A stretch of 64,000 nt of DNA, taken from positions 496,001-560,000 of the forward strand of contig JAUFNR010000012.1 of NCBI GenBank assembly GCA_031216915.1, in the 5' to 3' direction. The stretch is from Pictodentalium vernedei. Lineage: Eukaryota; Mollusca; Scaphopoda; Dentaliida; Dentaliidae. Shown piece by piece: positions 13,001-24,810 of the stretch; the stretch's first letter is position 1; every line of letters begins with the position of its first letter. Under the pieces are notes generated by a model. It saw only the letters and a list, made by a program, of their open reading frames with translations, made no database searches and had not been told where the DNA came from. A program made the position numbers and the translations under genes.

Positions 13001-13940
13001 TGGAACCACCTTTATCATTAGAAAATCAGTTTTCATCGAAAGGGTACTTAAATCGAAACTTTTAAACTATCCTAATGTGTTCAGGTAACATCTCTAGATG
13101 TGTATGAATGTTTTGGAATTTTGATTTTGTCCCCGGTGGTTCCAGTGGAACCACTTTTATTGTTAGAAAATCAGTTTTCATCGAAAGGCTCCTAGGGTAT
13201 TCAATTCGAAACGTTTAAACTATGCTAATGTGTTCAAGTAACATCTCTAGATGTGCATGAAGGTTTTAGAATTTTGATTTTGCCCCCTGTGGTTCCAGTG
13301 GAAGCACTTTTATCGTTAGAAAATCAGTTTTTATCGAAAGGCTCCTAGGGTATTTAATTTGAAACGTTTAAACTATGCTAATGTGTTCAGGTAACATCTC
13401 TAGATGTGCATGAAGGTTTCTCTATTTTGATTTTGTCCCCGGTGGTTCCAGTGGAACCACTTTTATCGTTAGAAAATCAGTTTTCATTGAAAGCCTCCTA
13501 GGGTATTCAATTAGAAACGTTTAAACCATTCTAATGTGTTCAGGTAACATCTCTAGATATGCATGAAGGTTTCGGAATTTTGATTTTGCCCCTGGTGGTT
13601 CCAATGGAACCTCCTTTATCGTTAGATAATCAGTTTTCATTGAAAGGCTCCTAGAGTATTTAATTCGAAATGCTTAAACTATGCTAATGTGTTCAGGTAA
13701 CATCTCTAGATGTGCATGAAGGTTTTGGAATTTTGATTTTGTCCCCGGTGGTTCCAGTGGAACCACTTTTATCGTTAGAAAATCAGTTTTCATTGAAAGG
13801 CTCATAGGGTATTCAATTCGAAATGTTTAAACTATGCTAATGTGTTCAGGTAACATCTCTAGATGTGCATGAAGGTTTCGGGATTTTGATTTTGTTCCCG
13901 ATGGTTCCAGTGGAACCACTTTTATTGTTAAAAAATCAGT
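10030..13940. repeat. 153-bp satellite array, segment 2
   Basis: The array resumes in phase after the hAT, with about 25 monomers. A block with the diagnostic 'catttaaaggctcc' monomer occurs at 10724 and again at 12252, about ten monomers apart, and matches the block order at 1 and 3822. The segment ends in the middle of a monomer where the first DIRS element begins. Confidence 0.96.
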
Positions 13941-14083
13941 ATTTTTATACTGTACCAATGACCCAGACATAGCTGGCTGGTGCTAACTCTTAAAAATCTA
14001 GGGCCAAACACAAATTTTGCCCCCCAATCCCCAAAATTTGCATCTAGAACCAAAAGAAATCATGTCCTGAAGGACCTCCATAC
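13941..14083 (+). repeat. DIRS copy 1 left inverted terminal repeat (truncated)
   Basis: The inverse of about 20550-20680. It begins ATTTTTATACTGTACCAATG and shares element-specific differences with its own right end (GACATAGCTGGCTGG and a TTAAAAATCTAGGG segment) that copy 2 lacks. Compared with copy 2, about 370 nt is missing after 14083, including the GCGCATGCGC palindrome. Confidence 0.9.
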
Positions 14084-14658
14084 ATATTTTTGAGAAAGAT
14101 CATTTCTAAATTCTCTTGGGAGAATTAGCTTGGTTACAGAATGAATTCTGTTATTTTCCCCATGTTTACGTTTTCACCCATGGGTGTATAAACGTTGTGT
14201 TCTGCATCTACCATCTGATGTTCTGCAGATTCTCCCCTGGGAGTCTCTGTTTTGCATCAGATAGTGTGTAATTTTGATGACTGATTTTGGGCCAGTATTG
14301 TCAGTGCCTGGAGTCATGTTTTCTGGTGTTTTTACACTGTTTGTTTACATTGGCAACAGTCTCTTTTGAGGGGGGCTGTTTGCCTTTGGAGTAGTTTATC
14401 TCACTATAAGATACATTATTATTATCCGTAAGTGTTGCATTAATTATTTAATATAATTTTAAAAATTTTTGACCACACTTAGCCTTGGGATCCATTGAGG
14501 CTCAACGTTACTTTTCAGAAACTTGGGCTTCGCTGAAAAAATATTTTTCAAAAATTATTTTGATTTTCAATTGTTTTTTCTATATTAATGGATCATGTTA
14601 TTATGTATCTTTGTGTTTAGGGGTTTGTGCGAGTACTAGGACTTGTTGACTTTTCACT
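14084..14658 (+). other. DIRS copy 1 leader
   Basis: A non-coding leader between the truncated terminal repeat and gag. It aligns to about 31745-32318 of copy 2. No RNA gene or convincing promoter motif seen. Confidence 0.7.
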
Positions 14659-16761
14659 ATGAAAGGATATTGTTCAAATTGTAATAGGAAGAAATCTTCC
14701 TCTGACTTTCATGATCATTGTATTAATTGTAGTCAGTGTACTCGCACTAATCCCTGTTCAATATGTCAATATTGGGATGACAAACATTGGAAACGTGTGT
14801 CACAATATGTTGTTAGTGGAGAAAGGGCTATGCCGGCTCTTTCTCCGCAGGGTCACTCTACTCTATCAGTTTCTATTTCAGAGGAACAAGAACAGGGTGA
14901 TGTTTCCATGTTATCTTCCGCAAGTGCGCTTCCGTCGTCACAAATGAATACAGAGCTAGCGGCAAAAGTGCTCATGGAGATAAGACAAATGTCGTCCGCT
15001 AGCTCGCCCGGTGTAGCGTCCATTCACCGAATGGTTCGGCAGCCGGGTTCGTCCGATGCGGTCCAGGAGGAAATGTTGGGTGATGCGAGCACTATAAACA
15101 TTCAACGTGCACACCCAGTGACAGCGGATAGTAGGAGAGATCGGAGGAAGCCTTTGAGTCTGGTTCCTAGCTCATCCAGGTCCAGCCGGGCCGCGAGCGA
15201 GAGAGGCCCCTCTCTCGTACAGCAACATCTGGGACCAGATGTTGTGGTACAAAATGTGTCGCAAGCGGAGCACACGTCCGTCGCTCGGGACGCTCCGTTG
15301 TATAGGCAGTCCGCTGAGACTGCTCAGGCTTCTTCCTCTCACCAGTGCACACGACCGCACCTTGGCTACGTGACCGCCGATATTTTACCAGCTTCGCCGA
15401 TCAGGGATTCTTCAGCGACCAGGTCACGCCATCCGGTAGCCAGGGACACGAGGCCGGTTGACTTCGGACGTTCGCATAGGAAGAGTATGCGGGAGTCACC
15501 AGATGCGGAGCTGCCCTCGGCGAAGCAGTGAAAGACTGCGCCTCCGCAGGCCTCGATGTCGGACGTGCTTGTTTAAATAGCACAACTTATTGCAGCATCC
15601 CAGCAACCCACAGAAACGGTGTCGGATCGGGAATTATCCGACGGCGCTGGGTCGGTACGCTCTGCCGAAGCATCGGGTGCGGACGACCGGGAGCATCATG
15701 AGGTCCGGCCGGATGGTGAAAGGGATACGGATGACTTGGAGCTATCCCTTTCGGAACAACATAAAGCTGCCGTGGACTTCATCCGGCACTTTCTTCCTCA
15801 AGTTGTTCCGTCGGGCCAGACTGCTGCGGTACCGGACAAGAGAATTATAGCGTCATTGGACACTGATTTCTTTGAGCGGTTCAGGGACATCGCTCCCGAG
15901 TTTCCGTCTCAGTCCAATAATGTCACAAGAACATTTGAATTATTGAACGACGCTATATTCAAACTTGCTTCCAAAACAGGAAAAGCGGGTTTCTTGTCCG
16001 CCAATACTCTTAACCTGCCTTTCATTAATGCAAGGAATAAATTCAATGCGGCAGGACAGGGTATCCTGAGAGTTCCTCTGCGTATGGACGACGAGGCGGA
16101 AGACTTAGAATTATCATTACCGTCGTCTGCGTCTATTCCAACCGCGGTGTTGGAGACGACTATTTCGTCTAACAGAGCCAGTTTAGATGCTTTATCTTAC
16201 GCAGACCACCTTACTAAGGCGTTATCACTGCATCTTCAAGGGAAAGAATTCCAGGATATACAATCCTCTTTAAGACTTCTTTCAAGGGCAGTAGCTTATT
16301 CCACGTGTAACTCCGCCCTTTCAGTGGCAAACCTGGAGTTGGTTAGACGTGACGCAGCCCTAGCTACATCCACACTCGTGGATAGTAAGGTGTAGAACTC
16401 TCTCAGAGTCGCTTCGGTCTCCGGAGAACTTCTCTTCGACGGCAAGCTTTCTGCAATTTACGATAAAATTACTAAGAAAGCTTCGGATTCTCTGCTTTTT
16501 AAATCTGCTTCTAAGAAGTCGGACACGGCAGATAAGAGTAAGACAGGCACTTCTGGGTCTAATGCGCCCAAGAGAGGTTCCTATAGAGGTTCCGGTATGT
16601 CCTCTTGGTCTTATTCAAGAGACCGTCAAGGCAGCGACTCACGTGCGGGACGTCCTTCGGGCCGGGACAACCGGTCGGACGCCCCGAGGTCGACGGGACG
16701 AGGTGTGAGTCGCGGAGGACGTGGTTTCTCCTACCGCAGCCCTCGCAGGTCCAGGAGGTGA
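14659..16761 (+). pseudogene. DIRS copy 1 gag-like protein, three nonsense changes
   Basis: The frame starts MKGYCSNCNRKK and has an N-terminal Cys/His cluster (CSNC, HDHCINCSQC, CSIC within the first ~40 residues) that looks like a small zinc-binding module. A Ser-rich low-complexity middle and an acidic conserved stretch (SEQHKAAVDFIRHFLPQVVP) follow. The tail is rich in Arg, Gly and Ser and ends in an RRSRR-like basic patch, suiting RNA binding. Stops replace sense codons of copy 2 at 15529 (CGA to TGA), about 15573 (CAG to TAA) and about 16393 (AAG to TAG). The final stop at 16759 overlaps the start of the RT frame, which lies in +1 relative to gag. The role in particle or RNP formation is inferred from position. 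DIRS gag proteins are poorly conserved. Confidence 0.85.
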
Positions 16762-18752
16762 TGGCTTCAACCTCTATCGCGTGCCGGTTGGCGGAAGGTT
16801 GTCGAGTTTTTCACAAGAGTGGGCGTCGATTACGGACGACCCTTGGGTGAGATGGGTGATTTCGGAAGGTCTAAAGATATCCTTCAAACGAAAGCCTCCA
16901 TTAACTCGAAGTCCAAAATGGACTCAACTTCCGTCAAATCCGCAGAAAAGAGACGCTCTGTTATCAGAGGTGCAGTCTCTTTTAATGAAGAACGCGGTAG
17001 AGGTCATAGAAAACCAGGAGACACCGGGATTCTACAGCCATCTGTTTCAGGTTCCGAAACCAGACGACTCGTTCCGTCCAGTCATAGATTTGAGCTGGAT
17101 AAACAAGCTGATCGTCGCTCCGAAGTTTTATATGGAGACGATTCGATCGGTCAGAGCGAGTATTCGGGTGAACGATTATGCAACAAGCATAGATCTCAAA
17201 GATGCGTACTTTCACGTCATGGTACATCCGACATTCAGAAAGTATCTACGCTTCGCAGTCCTAGGAGGGGTGTATCAATTCCGGGCGATGTGCTTCGGAT
17301 TGAATCTAGCACCATGGGCTTTCACTCGGGTAATGAACTCGGTAATGATGTATTTCCGAGCTCATTCGTCTGCGGTAACGTCGGCCTACCTGGACGACAT
17401 TCTTCAAAGGTACGGCAACGAGTTAACGTTTCAGGACGATGTGCAGAATCTGCTTCTATTGCTCCGACGTCTCGGTTTTATAATAAACGAGGAGAAGTCG
17501 GATCTGGTGCCGTCCAAGTCATTCACACATCTTGGAATGAGCTTCGATACGCACAACAATCTCGTTCGTCTGCCGTTAACCAGAGCGAAATTAGTCAGTT
17601 GTTACGCTCGCTATTGTCTGCACGCAGACAAAGTCACAGTGAGGGAGTTCATGAGACTGATAGGTCTGTGCGGAGCCGCTGCGGATCTCATTCCGATGGG
17701 GCGGTTACGCATGCGTCCTCTCCAAATTTTCTTGACTCAGAATTGGAGTGTGAAAATTCATTCGCTCGACATAGATGTTCTTTTGTCAGATCAAGTGAAA
17801 CCGAGAGATTCAGACTTGGGCAAACATTCAGTGGTTAACTCAGGGAGTTCTGCTGCAGTTGCCGGATCCGAGTTTTACCATTATGATGGATGCCAGTCCA
17901 ACAGGTTGGGGTGCATCATTGATCCCAACGGATTCGAGATGCCAGGGTCTTTGGGATCCGCAATTCCTGGGCAAGCACATAAACATCAAGGAAATGATGT
18001 CAATTTGGCTTGCGTTACGTCATTGGATGGACATTATTCACAGTGCTCATATCCAAATCCTATCCGACAGTATGACAGTAGTGGCGTATATACGGAATCA
18101 GGGAGGCACTCATTCAATTCCGTTGTTCAATCTAACGGAAAGAATCCTTCTGTTTGCTCTAGAACATCAAGTTCTACTTTCGGTCCGTCATATACCGGGT
18201 CGTCTGAACGTACTAGCAGACTCCCTTTCACGAAAGGGTCGCTTGTTGCCGTCGGAGTGGACTCTCAACAAACAAGTATTCAATCAGATTTGCTACCAAT
18301 GGGAACGGCCAATGATAGACTTATTTGCGACACATCTCAACAATCAGTTGCAGACGTATGTGTCTCCGTGTCCGGATCCAAGAGCATTTGCAGTAGACGC
18401 TCTGTCGATCCCTTGGGACGGAATGATAGGATATGCGTATCCTCCAGCGCCGTTAATTCAGCAAGTATTGCTAAAGATAAAACAATCTCAATGCAAGATT
18501 CTGTTGGTAGCATCTCTGTCTCCACAGAGACCGTGGATAAATCTACTCAGGTGTCTGTTGTGGGACCTACCGCGAAAGCTTCCTCCACGGGAGGATCTTC
18601 TTTTGCAGGGGAAATCGCGTCAACTCCATCACAACCCGCAAGGTCTCAACCTTCACGTTTTTCCGTTGCGCGGTCCTTCTTGCATGGCAAGCACTTTACA
18701 GGACGAGCAGTGGACGCGATTTCTAACTGTAGGAGGACCTCCTCTTCGCTAA
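16721..18752 (+). pseudogene. DIRS copy 1 reverse transcriptase/RNase H, frameshifted
   Basis: The RT part runs from 16721 to about 17800. Its motifs are GFYSHLFQVPKPD, FRPVIDLSWINK, SIDLKDAYFHV, FRAMCFGLNLAPWAFTRVMN, YLDD at the catalytic site and THLGMSF. An extra base near 17800 (aaaccgagag where copy 2 has aaagaagag) shifts the rest into the next frame. There the RNase H domain follows (17859 onward), with DAS, KEMMSIWLALRHW, SDSMTVVAYIRNQGG and NVLADSLSRKG giving the acidic residues. After it comes IDLFATHLNNQ...DALSIPWDG, the region often annotated as a DAM-like methyltransferase domain in DIRS elements. The end at 18752 overlaps the recombinase gene. Because of the shift, RT and recombinase now lie in one open frame, an accident that should not be read as a natural fusion. 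Confidence 0.92.
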
Positions 18753-19708
18753 ACTATGCGGCTAAGTGGAAGGTTTTTCGTCGTTGGTGTAGGGATCATT
18801 CTGTTGATATTTTTGATCCCTCCATACTAGACATTGCAAACTTTCTAGTATACTTGTTTGACAAAATCAAACTGCAGCCTGTTACTATTAAGGGTTATAG
18901 GTCTATGTTATCTGATACCTATGCACATCATGATAGTTTACAAATTGGATCTAATGTCTCTTTATCTAAGTTAGTTAGAAACTTCTCGATAAATAGACCC
19001 AGAACTCTTAGGTTAATTCCTAAGTGGAATTTAGCTTGGGTTCTTCTTAAACTGAAGGAAAAGCCATTTGAACCTCTTGGGACAGTAGATTTCAAATTCT
19101 TGTCTTATAAGACTGCTTTTCTCTTAGCTTTCTCTTCTGCTAGAAGAGTCAGTGAGCTTCATGCACTGTCGGTGGATGATTCTCACTATCGTAGTGTCGG
19201 GAACACTATCACCTTCACTACTAATGTGGGATTTTTAGCTAAGAATCAGGCTCCTAATAAATATCCGGAACCTATTGTTATTAAGGCTCTTCCGTCTTCA
19301 GACGGGCGTGGGCCTTTACTCTGTCCTGTTAGAGCGTTACGTATCTATAAACAGAGATCTCAGTTTATCAGAAAGGGACGAAAACGTTTCTTTCTGTCTC
19401 TGATGCCTAATAGAAAGGACATTTTGGTCCATTCTATTGCTAGATGGATTCAATTAACTATCCGTACTGCTTATGAAAATTTATCTTCTTCTCAACAGTC
19501 TGTGCTTAAGATTTCGGCTCATGAAGTAAGAGCTATTTCTACATCTTGGGCTTACGCTAATAGTATTGCTATTACAGATTTAATGAAGGCTGCTTATTGG
19601 TCTCAGCCATCCACATTCACAAATTTTTATCTCAGAAATATTGAGTCCATTTCTGGAGACCTGCATTGTTTAGGTCCGTTATCTGTTGCTCAGAATGTCG
19701 TCCACTAA
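18671..19708 (+). CDS. DIRS copy 1 tyrosine recombinase (open frame)
   Basis: About 345 residues in a frame different from RNase H and overlapping its 3' end by about 80 bp, as is usual in DIRS elements. The N-terminal core-binding part has LNYAAKWKVFRRWCRDH and IANFLVYLFD. The catalytic part has the first Arg in SSARRVSELHAL, the His-x-x-Arg box in SAHEVRAISTSWAYANS, and the probable nucleophilic Tyr in FTNFYLRN. The order R, HxxR, Y fits tyrosine recombinases. It would integrate a circular DNA intermediate without producing target duplications. The start is uncertain: I used the first codon clearly in the recombinase region, not a proven initiator. No stop breaks this frame, but the rest of the element is dead. 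Confidence 0.88.
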   Translation, partial: RSFLHGKHFTGRAVDAISNCRRTSSSLNYAAKWKVFRRWCRDHSVDIFDPSILDIANFLVYLFDKIKLQPVTIKGYRSMLSDTYAHHDSLQIGSNVSLSKLVRNFSINRPRTLRLIPKWNLAWVLLKLKEKPFEPLGTVDFKFLSYKTAFLLAFSSARRVSELHALSVDDSHYRSVGNTITFTTNVGFLAKNQAPNKYPEPIVIKALPSSDGRGPLLCPVRALRIYKQRSQFIRKGRKRFFLSLMPNRKDILVHSIARWIQLTIRTAYENLSSSQQSVLKISAHEVRAISTSWAYANSIAITDLMKAAYWSQPSTFTNFYLRNIESISGDLHCLGPLSVAQNVVH

Positions 19709-20308
19709 ACAGTTGCAACTATAGTTATGCAAGCTTTCTGTTCCGGCAGTGACTCCATCCGGCTGCCCTCTTCGCTCTGGGCTATTTGACCCAGGGCAAG
19801 GGGAAGGGGGGGGGGGGAGGGTGTTCCCTTAGGTCACCTGCTTTATAGTGAAAAGCAAGGGAATACCTCCTCCGGACTCAGTATTTCTGAGTCATTTCCG
19901 GGATGGTTTTAAAGTGTAATATTAATGTTAAAAATTCATTCATGTCATATTTTTAAAGTGTAGCTCGGTGTGAAGCATTTGTATATGTCAAGTGTCAAAC
20001 GGGCATTAATATACAATCCTCAGACACTTTTAAAGAATATAAAGAGTCTCAATTCTCTGGACTAACTTTATTTATTGGCTTACTTCAAAAATAATTAGTA
20101 TAAGGGTTATACTGGATGTTAATAGAGAACATGAATGTTATTGTGCTCAATTATGAAGGGTATTGTATCTTTCTAATTTAACATAAAATAAGAAAGATAC
20201 ATGTAAAGCCTAATACTCCTTTTCTCCTTGAGGGGTTGACTCTATATTATATAGTTGAGCTTATTGGATTTTCCTCTATGTCCTAGGCCCTCCAGGTTTT
20301 TTGCTATT
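19709..20308 (+). other. DIRS copy 1 3' non-coding region
   Basis: Lies between the recombinase stop and the internal complementary region. It includes a G-run at about 19799-19820. The same region follows the recombinase in copy 2. No gene seen. Confidence 0.75.
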
Positions 20309-20398
20309 CAGCTATGTCTGGGTCATTGGTACAGTATAAAAATGTTTAAAATTTTATAGTAATTTATATATTTTTTATACTTACCAATGACCCAGACG
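20309..20398. repeat. DIRS copy 1 internal complementary region
   Basis: The first part is the reverse complement of the element's left tip (CAGCTATGTCTGGGTC, then ATTGGTACAGTATAAAAA). The second part is the reverse complement of its extreme right tip (ATTTATAGTAATTT-like, then TTTTTTATACTTACC). It therefore records the junction of both ends in a circle, the feature that DIRS1-like elements use to template their termini. It is also an imperfect palindrome, GTCTGGGTCATTGGTA facing TACCAATGACCCAGAC. Confidence 0.9.
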
Positions 20399-20471
20399 CG
20401 GATGGCCCTCCCAGGAGTTGGGAACTCATACCTCCCCGCTGAGTACATAGCGCTGACCAGGCACTGCTTGT

Positions 20472-20704
20472 AAGAATGATAATTGGCGCCAATTTCGGAA
20501 TGTCCTTGACACTGCGCATGCGCAGTAAGGGCTAAGTATGGAGGTACTTCAGGACATGATTTCTTTTGGTTTTAGATGCAAATTTTGGGGATTGAGGGGC
20601 AAAATTTGTGTTTGGCCCTAGATTTTTAAGAGTTAGCACCAGCCAGCTATGTCTGGGTCATTGGTAAGTATAAAAAATATATAAATTACTATAAATTTTT
20701 TAAC
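20472..20704 (-). repeat. DIRS copy 1 right inverted terminal repeat
   Basis: Inverse of 13941-14083 over its outer part, plus an internal part whose left partner was deleted. The last ~27 nt (20678-20704, AT-rich, ending TTTTTTAAC) have no partner in the left repeat but are represented in the internal complementary region. This asymmetry is normal for DIRS ends. Confidence 0.9.
20511..20526. promoter_or_regulatory. Perfect palindrome resembling an NRF-1 site
   Basis: ACTGCGCATGCGCAGT is a perfect 16-bp palindrome containing GCGCATGCGC, the published NRF-1 core. It lies in the terminal repeat, where element promoters are expected. Its function here is inferred from the match alone. Confidence 0.5.
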
Positions 20705-23700
20705 TTTCATCAAAAGGCTTCCAGGATATTTAAATTGAAACGTTTAAACTATCCTAATGTGTTCAGGTAATCTCTGGATGTGCTTGAAGGTTTCGGAATT
20801 TTGATTTTGCCCCCGGTGGTTCCAGTGGAACCACTTTTATCGTTAGAAAATCAGTTTCCATTGAAAGCCTCCTAGGGTATTCAATTCAAAACGTTTAAAC
20901 TATGCTAATGTGTTCAGGTAACATCTCTAGATGTGCATAAAGGTTTCGGAATTTTGATTTTGCCCCCGGTGGTTCCAGTAGAACCACTTTTATCGTTAAA
21001 AAAAATCAGTTTTCATCAAAAGGCTCCTAGGGTATTTAAATCGAAATGTTTAAACTATCCTAATGTGTTCGGGTAACATCTCTAGATGTGTATGAAGGAA
21101 TCGGAATTTTGATTTTGCCCCCGGTGGTTCCAGTGGAACCACCTTTATCGTTAGAAAATCAGTTTTTATCGAAAGTCTCATAGGGTATTTTATTCGAAAC
21201 GTTTAACCTATGCTAATGTGTTCAGGTAACATCTCTAGATGTGCATGAAGGTTTCGTAATTTTGATTTTGCCCCCTGGTGGTTCCAGTGGAACCACTTTT
21301 ATCATTAGAAAATCAGTTTTCATTAAAAGGCTCCTAGGGTATTCAATTCAAAACATTTAAACTATGCTGATGTGTTCAGGTAACATCTCTAGATGTGCAT
21401 GAAGGTTTTGGAATTTTGATTTTGTCCCCGGTGGATCCAGTGGAACCACTTTTATCGTTAGAAAATCAGTTTTTATTGAAAGGCTCCTAGGGTATTCAAT
21501 TTGAAATGTTTAAACTATGCTAATGTGTTCAGGTAACATCTCTAGATGTGCATGAAGGTTTCGGAATTTTGATTTTGTCCCCGGTGGTTCCAGTGGAACC
21601 ACTTTTATTGTTAAAAAATCAGTTTTCATCAAAAGTCTTCCAGGATATTTAAATTGAAACGTTTAAACTATCCTAATGTGTTCAGGTAAATCTCTGGATG
21701 TGCATGAACATTTCGGAATTTTGATTTTGCCCCCGGTGGTTCCAGTGGAACCACTTTTTTCGTTAGAAAATCAGTTTTCATTGAAAGCCTCCTAGGGTAT
21801 TCAATTCAAAACGTTTAAACTATGCTTTGTGTTCGGGTAACATCTCTAGATGTGTATGAAGCAATCGGAATTTTGATTTTGCCCCCGGTGGTTCCAGTGG
21901 AACCACCTTTATCGTTAGAAAATCAGTTTTCATCGAATGTCTCATAGGGTATTTTATTCGAAATGTTTAACCTATGCTAATGTGTTCAGGTAACATCTCT
22001 AGATGTGCATGACGGTTTCGGAATTTTGATTTTGTCCCCTGGTGGTTCCAGTGGAACCACTTTTATCGTTAGAAAATCAGTTTTCATTGAAAGGCTCCTA
22101 GGGTATTCAATTTGAAACGTTAAAACTATGCTAATGTGTTCAGGTAACATCTCTAGATGTGCATGAAGGTTTCAGAATTTTCATTTTGCCCCAGTTAGAA
22201 AATCAGTTTTCATCAAAAGGCTCCTAGAGTATTTAATTCAAAACGATTAAACTGTGCTAATGTGTTCAGGTAACATCTCTAGATGTGCATGAAGGTTTCG
22301 GAATTTTGATTTTGTCCCCGGTGGTTCCAGTGGAACCACTTTTATTGTAATAAAATTAGTTTTCATTGAAAGGCTCCTAGGGTATTCAATTTGAAACGCT
22401 TAAACTATGCTAATGTGTTCAGGTAACCACTCTAGATGTGCATGACGGTTTCGGAATTTTGATTTTGCCCCCGTTGGTTCTAATGGAACCACTTTTATTG
22501 TTAAAAAATCAGTTTTCATGGAAAGGCTCCCAAGATATTTAAATCGAAACGTTTCAACTATCCTAATGTGTTCAGGTAACATCTCTGGATGTGTATTAAG
22601 ATTTCCGAATTTTGATTTTGTCCCTGGTGGTTGCAGTGGAACCACTTTTATTGTTAGAAAATCAGTTTTCATCGAAAGGCTCCTAGGGTATTCAATTCAA
22701 AATGTTTAAACTATGCTAATGTGTTCAGGTAGCATCTCTAGATGTGCATGAAGGTTTCGGAATTTTTATTTTGCCCCCGGTGGTTCCAGTGGAACCACCT
22801 TTATCTTTAGAAAATCAGTTTTCATTGAAAGGCTCCTAGGGTATTTATTTTGAAACGTTTAAACTATGCTAATGTGTTCAGTTAACATCTCTAGATGTGC
22901 ATGAAGGTTTCGCTATTTTGATTTTGTCCCCGGTGGTTCCAGTGGAACCACTTTTATTGTTAGAAAATCAGTTTTCATCGAAAGGCTCCTAGAGTATTCA
23001 ATTCGAAACGTTTAACATATGCTAATGTGTTCAGGTAACATCTCTAGATGTGCATGAAGGTTTCGGAAATTTGATTTTGCCCCCAGTGGTTCCAATGGAA
23101 CCACCTTTATCGTTAGAAGATCAGTTTTCATCGAAAGGCTTCTAGAGTATTTAATTCGAAGCGCTTAAACTATGCTAATGTGTTCCGGTAACATCTCTAG
23201 ATGTGCATGAAGGTTTTGGAATTTTGATTTTGCCCCCGGTGGTTCCGCTGGAACCACTTTTATCGTTAGAAAATCAGTTTTTATTTAAAGGCTCCTAGGG
23301 TATTTAAATCGAAATGTTTAAACTATGCTAATGTGTTCAGGTAACATCTCTAGATTTGTATGAAGGTTTCGGAATTTTGATTTTGCCCCCGGTGGTTCCA
23401 GTGGAACCACTTTTATCGTTAGAAAATCAGTTTTCATCGTAAGGCTCCTAGGGTATTTAATTTGAAATGTTTAAACTATGCTTATGTGTTGAGGTACATC
23501 TCTTGATGTGCATGAAGGTTCTGCTATTTTGATTTTGTCCCCGGTGGTTCCAGTGGAACCACTTTTATAATTAGAAAATCAGTTTTCATCGAAAGGCTCC
23601 CATGGTATTCAATTCGAAACGTTTAAACTATGCTAATGTGTTCAGGTAACATCTCTAGATGTGCATGAAGGTTTCGGAATTTTGATTTTGTCCCCGGTGG

Positions 23701-24810
23701 TTCCAGTGGAACCACTTTTATCGTTAGAAAATCAGTTTTCATTGAAAGCCTCCTAGGGTATTCAATTAGAAACGTTTAAACCATTCTAATGTTTTCATGT
23801 AACATCTCTAGATGTGCACGAAGGTTTCGGAATTTTGATTTTGCTCCCGGTGGTTCCAGTGGGACCACCTTTATCATTAGAAAATCAGTTTTCATCGAAA
23901 GGCTCCTAGGGTATTTAAATCGAAACTTTTAAACTATCCTAATGTGTTCAGGTAACATCTCTAGATGTGTACGAATGTTTCAGAATTTTGATTTTGTCCC
24001 CGGTGGTTCCAGTGGAACCACTTTTATCGTTAGAAAATCAGTTTTCATCGAAGGGCTCCTAGAGTATTCAATTCGAAACGTTTAAACTATGCTAATGTGT
24101 TCAGGTAACATCTCTAGATGTGCATGAAGGTTTCGGAATTTTGATTTTGCCCCCTGAGGTTCCAGTGGAACCACTTTTATCGTTAGAAAATCAGTTTTTA
24201 TCAAAAGGCTCCTAGGGCATTTAATTTCAAACGTTTTAACTATGCTAATGTGTTCAGGTAACATCTCTAGATGTGCGTGAGTTTCGCTGTTTTGATTTTG
24301 CCCCTGGTGGTTCCAGTGGAACCACTTTTATTGTTAAAAAATCAGTTTTTATCAAAAGGCTTCCAGGATATTTAAATTGAAACGTTTAAACTATCCTAAT
24401 GTGTTCAGGTAAATCTCTGGATGTGCATGAAGGTTTCGGAATTTTGATTTTGCCCCCGGTGGTTCCAGTGGAACCACTTTTATCGTTAGAAAATCAGTTT
24501 TCATTGAAAGGCTCCTAGGGTATTTAAATCGAAATGTTTAAACTATGCTAATGTGTTCAGGTAACATCTCTAGATGTGTATGAAGGTTTCAGAATTTTGA
24601 TTTTGTCCCTGGTGGTTCCAGTGGAACCACTTTTATCGTTAGAAAATCAGTTTTCATTGAAAGCCTCCTAGGGTATTCAATTTGAAATGTTTAAACTATG
24701 CTAATGTGTTCAGGTAACATCTCTAGATGTGCATGAAGGTTTCGGAATTTTGATTTTGTCCCCGGTGGTTCCAGTGGAACCACTTTTATTGTTGAAAAAT
24801 CAGTTTTCAT

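Larger units (their letters stand above)
13941..20704 (+). mobile_element. DIRS-type tyrosine-recombinase retrotransposon, copy 1 (defective)
   Basis: A 6764-bp insertion in a satellite monomer. The flanks read aatcagt before and tttcatc after, which rejoin to the uninterrupted monomer, so there is no target duplication. Such insertion is expected of a recombinase that integrates a circular intermediate. The order is left inverted terminal repeat, gag, RT/RNase H, overlapping tyrosine recombinase, internal complementary region, right inverted terminal repeat. That order defines the DIRS1-like group, as against Ngaro/PAT elements with split direct repeats. It is inactive: gag has three stops, RT/RH has a frameshift, and the left terminal repeat has lost about 370 nt relative to copy 2. 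Confidence 0.95.

Noticed and set aside
1-13940. CRISPR-like array of regular repeats
   Set aside because: Units are full-length tandem monomers with no unique spacers, in animal DNA with introns and SINEs.
16819-17838. Long + strand frames overlapping the DIRS RT gene (and 34478-34807)
   Set aside because: Ser/Arg-rich shadow translations of RT; domains are only seen in the other frame.
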